Assembly: GCA_038046265.1 (NCBI GenBank)
Contig: JBBSWN010000029.1
Span: forward strand, 1 to 22,762
Direction of reading: 5' to 3'
Length of the DNA stretch: 22,762 nucleotides
Source: JAGWAC01 sp038046265
GTDB taxonomy: Archaea > Nanobdellota > Nanobdellia > SCGC-AAA011-G17 > JACPIM01
This document shows, piece after piece, positions 21,166 through 22,762 of this stretch. The position numbers were made by a program, and so were the translations under genes. The notes below the pieces were generated by a model. It saw nothing but the letters and a program-made list of their open reading frames with translations, was not told the origin of the DNA and did not search any database. How positions within the stretch are numbered: the stretch's first letter is position 1; each line of letters starts with the position of its first letter.

Positions 21166-21636
21166 TCAGCCGAAGTACTGCTCTTTGCTTTCTTTCTTGA
21201 TTTCAGATTTCCAGCCTTTTTTCAAGGTTTCTGAGAAATGACTAATTTCTTTTTTTATTTTATTCCATTTACTGAAAACATTGCTAATGTATTCAACGTC
21301 TTTTTTTTCATCATACTCAATGTCCAGCAACAAGGATTCACGTTCTACATACATTAATTCTTTCAGCAAATTAATCATTTTTTCCTTATCTTCATTTGAG
21401 AAAAACTTGCTTTCTTCCAAACCAATTATTGACCCTGGATTGGGCTGAATTATGTTTTGCAGCATATTGCAAAACCATGCTATCTTGTCATTCATCCTTC
21501 TTCTTATGAATCTCAATGGAAATTTTATTTCTTCTAATTTAGTTACATACAACAACTCAAATTCTTTATCTAGATCTTCGTAACCAGGCAATTTATGCAC
21601 TTTCTTTAACTTTTCATATTCTTCTTTCAAATTCAT
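21166..21636 (-). CDS. unknown helical protein
   Basis: This encodes 156 residues, charged and mainly helical by composition, with no membrane segment. I do not recognise it. Features are LKEEYEKLKKVHKLPGYEDLDKEFEL at the N-terminus, then EIKFPLRFIRRRMNDKIAWFCNMLQNIIQPNP. The spacing and content remind of small conserved proteins of DPANN archaea, but this is memory, not a search. The ATG at 21636 has TATTTAAAC about 27 nt upstream. It ends with TGA, the only intact gene in the window that does, at the border of repeat R4. Confidence 0.7.
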   Translation of the reverse strand: MNLKEEYEKLKKVHKLPGYEDLDKEFELLYVTKLEEIKFPLRFIRRRMNDKIAWFCNMLQNIIQPNPGSIIGLEESKFFSNEDKEKMINLLKELMYVERESLLLDIEYDEKKDVEYISNVFSKWNKIKKEISHFSETLKKGWKSEIKKESKEQYFG

Positions 21637-21675
21637 GTTTTTTCCCTTTGTTAATCAGTTTAAATATTTATTGAA

Positions 21676-21764
21676 AGCCTCGGGGGAGAATTGCACGCCC
21701 GACCTTGCGCTCTTTGTTCTTTTTCTATACCAAGCGCATGCTCCACTGACTAAGCTACCGAGGC
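21676..21764 (-). tRNA. tRNA-Thr(GGT) with 16-nt intron
   Basis: The acceptor arms GCCTCGG and CCGAGGC pair over 7 bp. G1-C72, C2-G71 and the discriminator U73 fit archaeal tRNA-Thr. The anticodon stem TGCGC/GCGCA encloses TT-GGT-A, then an intron at 21712-21727 after position 37, then A38. The intron end can form a relaxed bulge-helix-bulge: T32 T33 G34 pair with CAA, and 3-nt bulges TA^T and AG^A lie at both cuts. CCA is not encoded. The D-loop and T-loop are unusual: A18 replaces G18, G55 replaces U55, G21 replaces A21, and 52/62 is a C-U mismatch. A TATA box, CTTAAAAAG (21788-21796), lies 28 nt upstream. Confidence 0.85.
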
Positions 21765-21801
21765 ATAAAGAAATGCAAAAATCAAATCTTTTTAAGTTTT
21801 G

Positions 21802-22665
21802 TTAATTTTTGAGAGCTAATTCAGCTAACTTAATTGCTCCCTCTTTTGTTTTAGCAACAGCAATAAACAAATTATTATGGCAAAAAATTGCATCTTTTAC
21901 CCCGCTTACTCTTGCTAATTCTTCATCTATTAATCCAGCCCATTCTTTTGGTAAATCTTTTCTTCTTTCAAAACTATTCATTTTTTTAGAAACTGCCCCA
22001 ACACACCAAAAAATACTATTAGTATGTGGATAAATTACAAATTTTACTTTTTCATATTTTATAATTTCTTCTTTCCAAGGAATAAGTTTATCTAAAATAA
22101 TATATTCTTTATCAGTAATAGCTTTATTAATTAACTTTCTAATTTTGTTTAAACTATTAACAAATTTAATTTCTTTTTTTAAGATTTCTAAAGCAAATGA
22201 AACTGCTTTTTTGAAGTATTTATCAAATTCTTGCTTTTTCTCTTGCCATTTAGGATTAAGATCAAGAATAGCTTTTGGAACTGTATATGGTTCACAAATA
22301 TCCTCCTTGTATACCTTAATTCCTACATCATCAGCATCAATAGGAGTTATAATTTTTTTGTCTATATAATAAAAAGCCTCTTCTGTTTTTACTAATTGTC
22401 TTCCAAAATGTTTCCAAATTAATCCTGCAGAAGCATAAGGAATTCCATTTTCTCTTTTTCCTGCTCCTTCTTTTTGATGATGATCATAATCTCCTTTACT
22501 TGGATCATACTTATTTCCAACATCTACTTTTAAATCAGCAGTGATATATTCTTTAGGATCTCTTGTCCTTATTATATTTAGATTTTTATCTATTAGTTTT
22601 AGTATTGCAACTGCAAATACATCATCTGCATGAAAATCTCCATCGTGAACAGCTACTGTTTTCAT
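21802..22665 (-). CDS. MYG1 family protein (UPF0160)
   Basis: A 287-residue MYG1-family protein. The start is the ATG at 22665 (MKTVAVHDGDFHADDVFAVAILKL); the longer reading to 22752 runs into the tRNA-like locus. Conserved marks are the HDGDFHADD motif at residues 7-15 and DLKVDVGNKYDPSKGDYDHHQ, DHH-like metal sites. Eukaryal MYG1 is reported to be a 3'-5' RNA exonuclease; the archaeal and bacterial members are presumed metal-dependent phosphoesterases. The length is normal for the family. The gene starts 10 nt after the 3' end of the tRNA-like sequence, so tRNA end processing could generate the mRNA 5' end. Confidence 0.92.
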   Translation of the reverse strand: MKTVAVHDGDFHADDVFAVAILKLIDKNLNIIRTRDPKEYITADLKVDVGNKYDPSKGDYDHHQKEGAGKRENGIPYASAGLIWKHFGRQLVKTEEAFYYIDKKIITPIDADDVGIKVYKEDICEPYTVPKAILDLNPKWQEKKQEFDKYFKKAVSFALEILKKEIKFVNSLNKIRKLINKAITDKEYIILDKLIPWKEEIIKYEKVKFVIYPHTNSIFWCVGAVSKKMNSFERRKDLPKEWAGLIDEELARVSGVKDAIFCHNNLFIAVAKTKEGAIKLAELALKN

Positions 22666-22675
22666 ATTGTAAAAT

Positions 22676-22761
22676 TGCGAGGGCAAGGGTTTGAACCTTG
22701 GTAGGCACTGAGCCACAGGATTTCTAATCCTAAGCGATCTTAAGTTTAGCAAAGCTCTTGC
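22676..22761 (-). tRNA. degenerate tRNA-Ser-like locus, possible pseudo-tRNA
   Basis: The 3' part is well formed: anticodon arm TAGGA-TTAGAAA-TCCTG, a long variable arm as in Ser/Leu tRNAs, a perfect T arm CAAGG-TTCAAAC-CCTTG, acceptor strand CCCTCGC, discriminator A. The apparent anticodon AGA would read Ser codons. The 5' part fits badly: GCAAGAG pairs with CCCTCGC only with two A-C mismatches, position 8 is C, and the D-arm region has no GG dinucleotide. The total of 85 nt to G1 equals a normal Ser tRNA. It could be a decayed tRNA gene, an unusual tRNA, or affected by the window end. Confidence 0.45.
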
Positions 22762-22762
22762 T

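Noticed and set aside
22666..22752. Extension of the MYG1 protein upstream of 22665
   Set aside because: It is a translation of the tRNA-like sequence; the conserved family start is MKTVAVHDGDFHAD.

Overview
The window looks like a stretch of AT-rich archaeal chromosome. Archaeal or archaeal/eukaryal genes include a HerA-type ATPase, NreA, ribosomal protein L15e, a flap endonuclease (FEN1), Trm5, archaeal-type RlmE and a RecJ-like DHH protein. There are eight prepilin-like proteins with archaeal class III signal peptides, a tRNA with an intron after position 37, and TATA boxes about 25-28 nt upstream of many start codons (leaderless transcription). Compact genes, many small unknown proteins and some odd tRNA features suggest a DPANN archaeon (Woesearchaeota/Pacearchaeota-like). 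That placement is inference; no 16S gene is present.

Layout. 1-1877 (minus): C-terminally cut htpX, a small unknown gene, lemA. 1923-6752 (plus): a HerA-like ATPase interrupted by a 447-residue LAGLIDADG intein exactly at Walker B, nreA with a C-terminal PCNA-binding motif, a small unknown gene and rpl15e. 6744-10552: a small membrane protein (minus), a large surface protein, a DHH phosphoesterase overlapping rlmE. 10539-13909 (minus): trm5, an EamA transporter, a DUF433/DUF5615 toxin-antitoxin-like pair, fen1. 13942-14997 (minus): two membrane or exported Cys-containing proteins. 15215-16457 (plus): an NYN-domain protein and a RecB/Cas4-like nuclease gene broken by one in-frame TGA. 16458-21057 (minus): eight consecutive prepilin-like genes. 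21166-22761 (minus): an unknown gene, intron-containing tRNA-Thr(GGT), a MYG1-family protein and a degenerate tRNA-Ser-like locus at the window edge.

How it works together. HerA-like ATPase, NreA, FEN1 and the DHH protein form a DNA repair and processing set; NreA and FEN1 both end in PCNA-interaction-like motifs. Three of the prepilin genes share an 83-88 nt DNA block that is identical across the ribosome binding site, start and signal-peptide codons, while their bodies differ strongly. This points to recent duplication or gene conversion of a secretion cassette attached to variable surface subunits.

Most unusual points: the intein in Walker B; two genes that seem to need non-AUG starts (ATT and ATA) placed after clear ribosome binding sites; four same-orientation copies of an unrecognised intergenic repeat built on GCGTT(A/C)(G/A)CGG; the in-frame TGA; a tRNA-Thr with A18/G55 at the elbow; and two interlocked inverted repeats upstream of the gene between lemA and htpX. 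No single obvious new defence system was seen.
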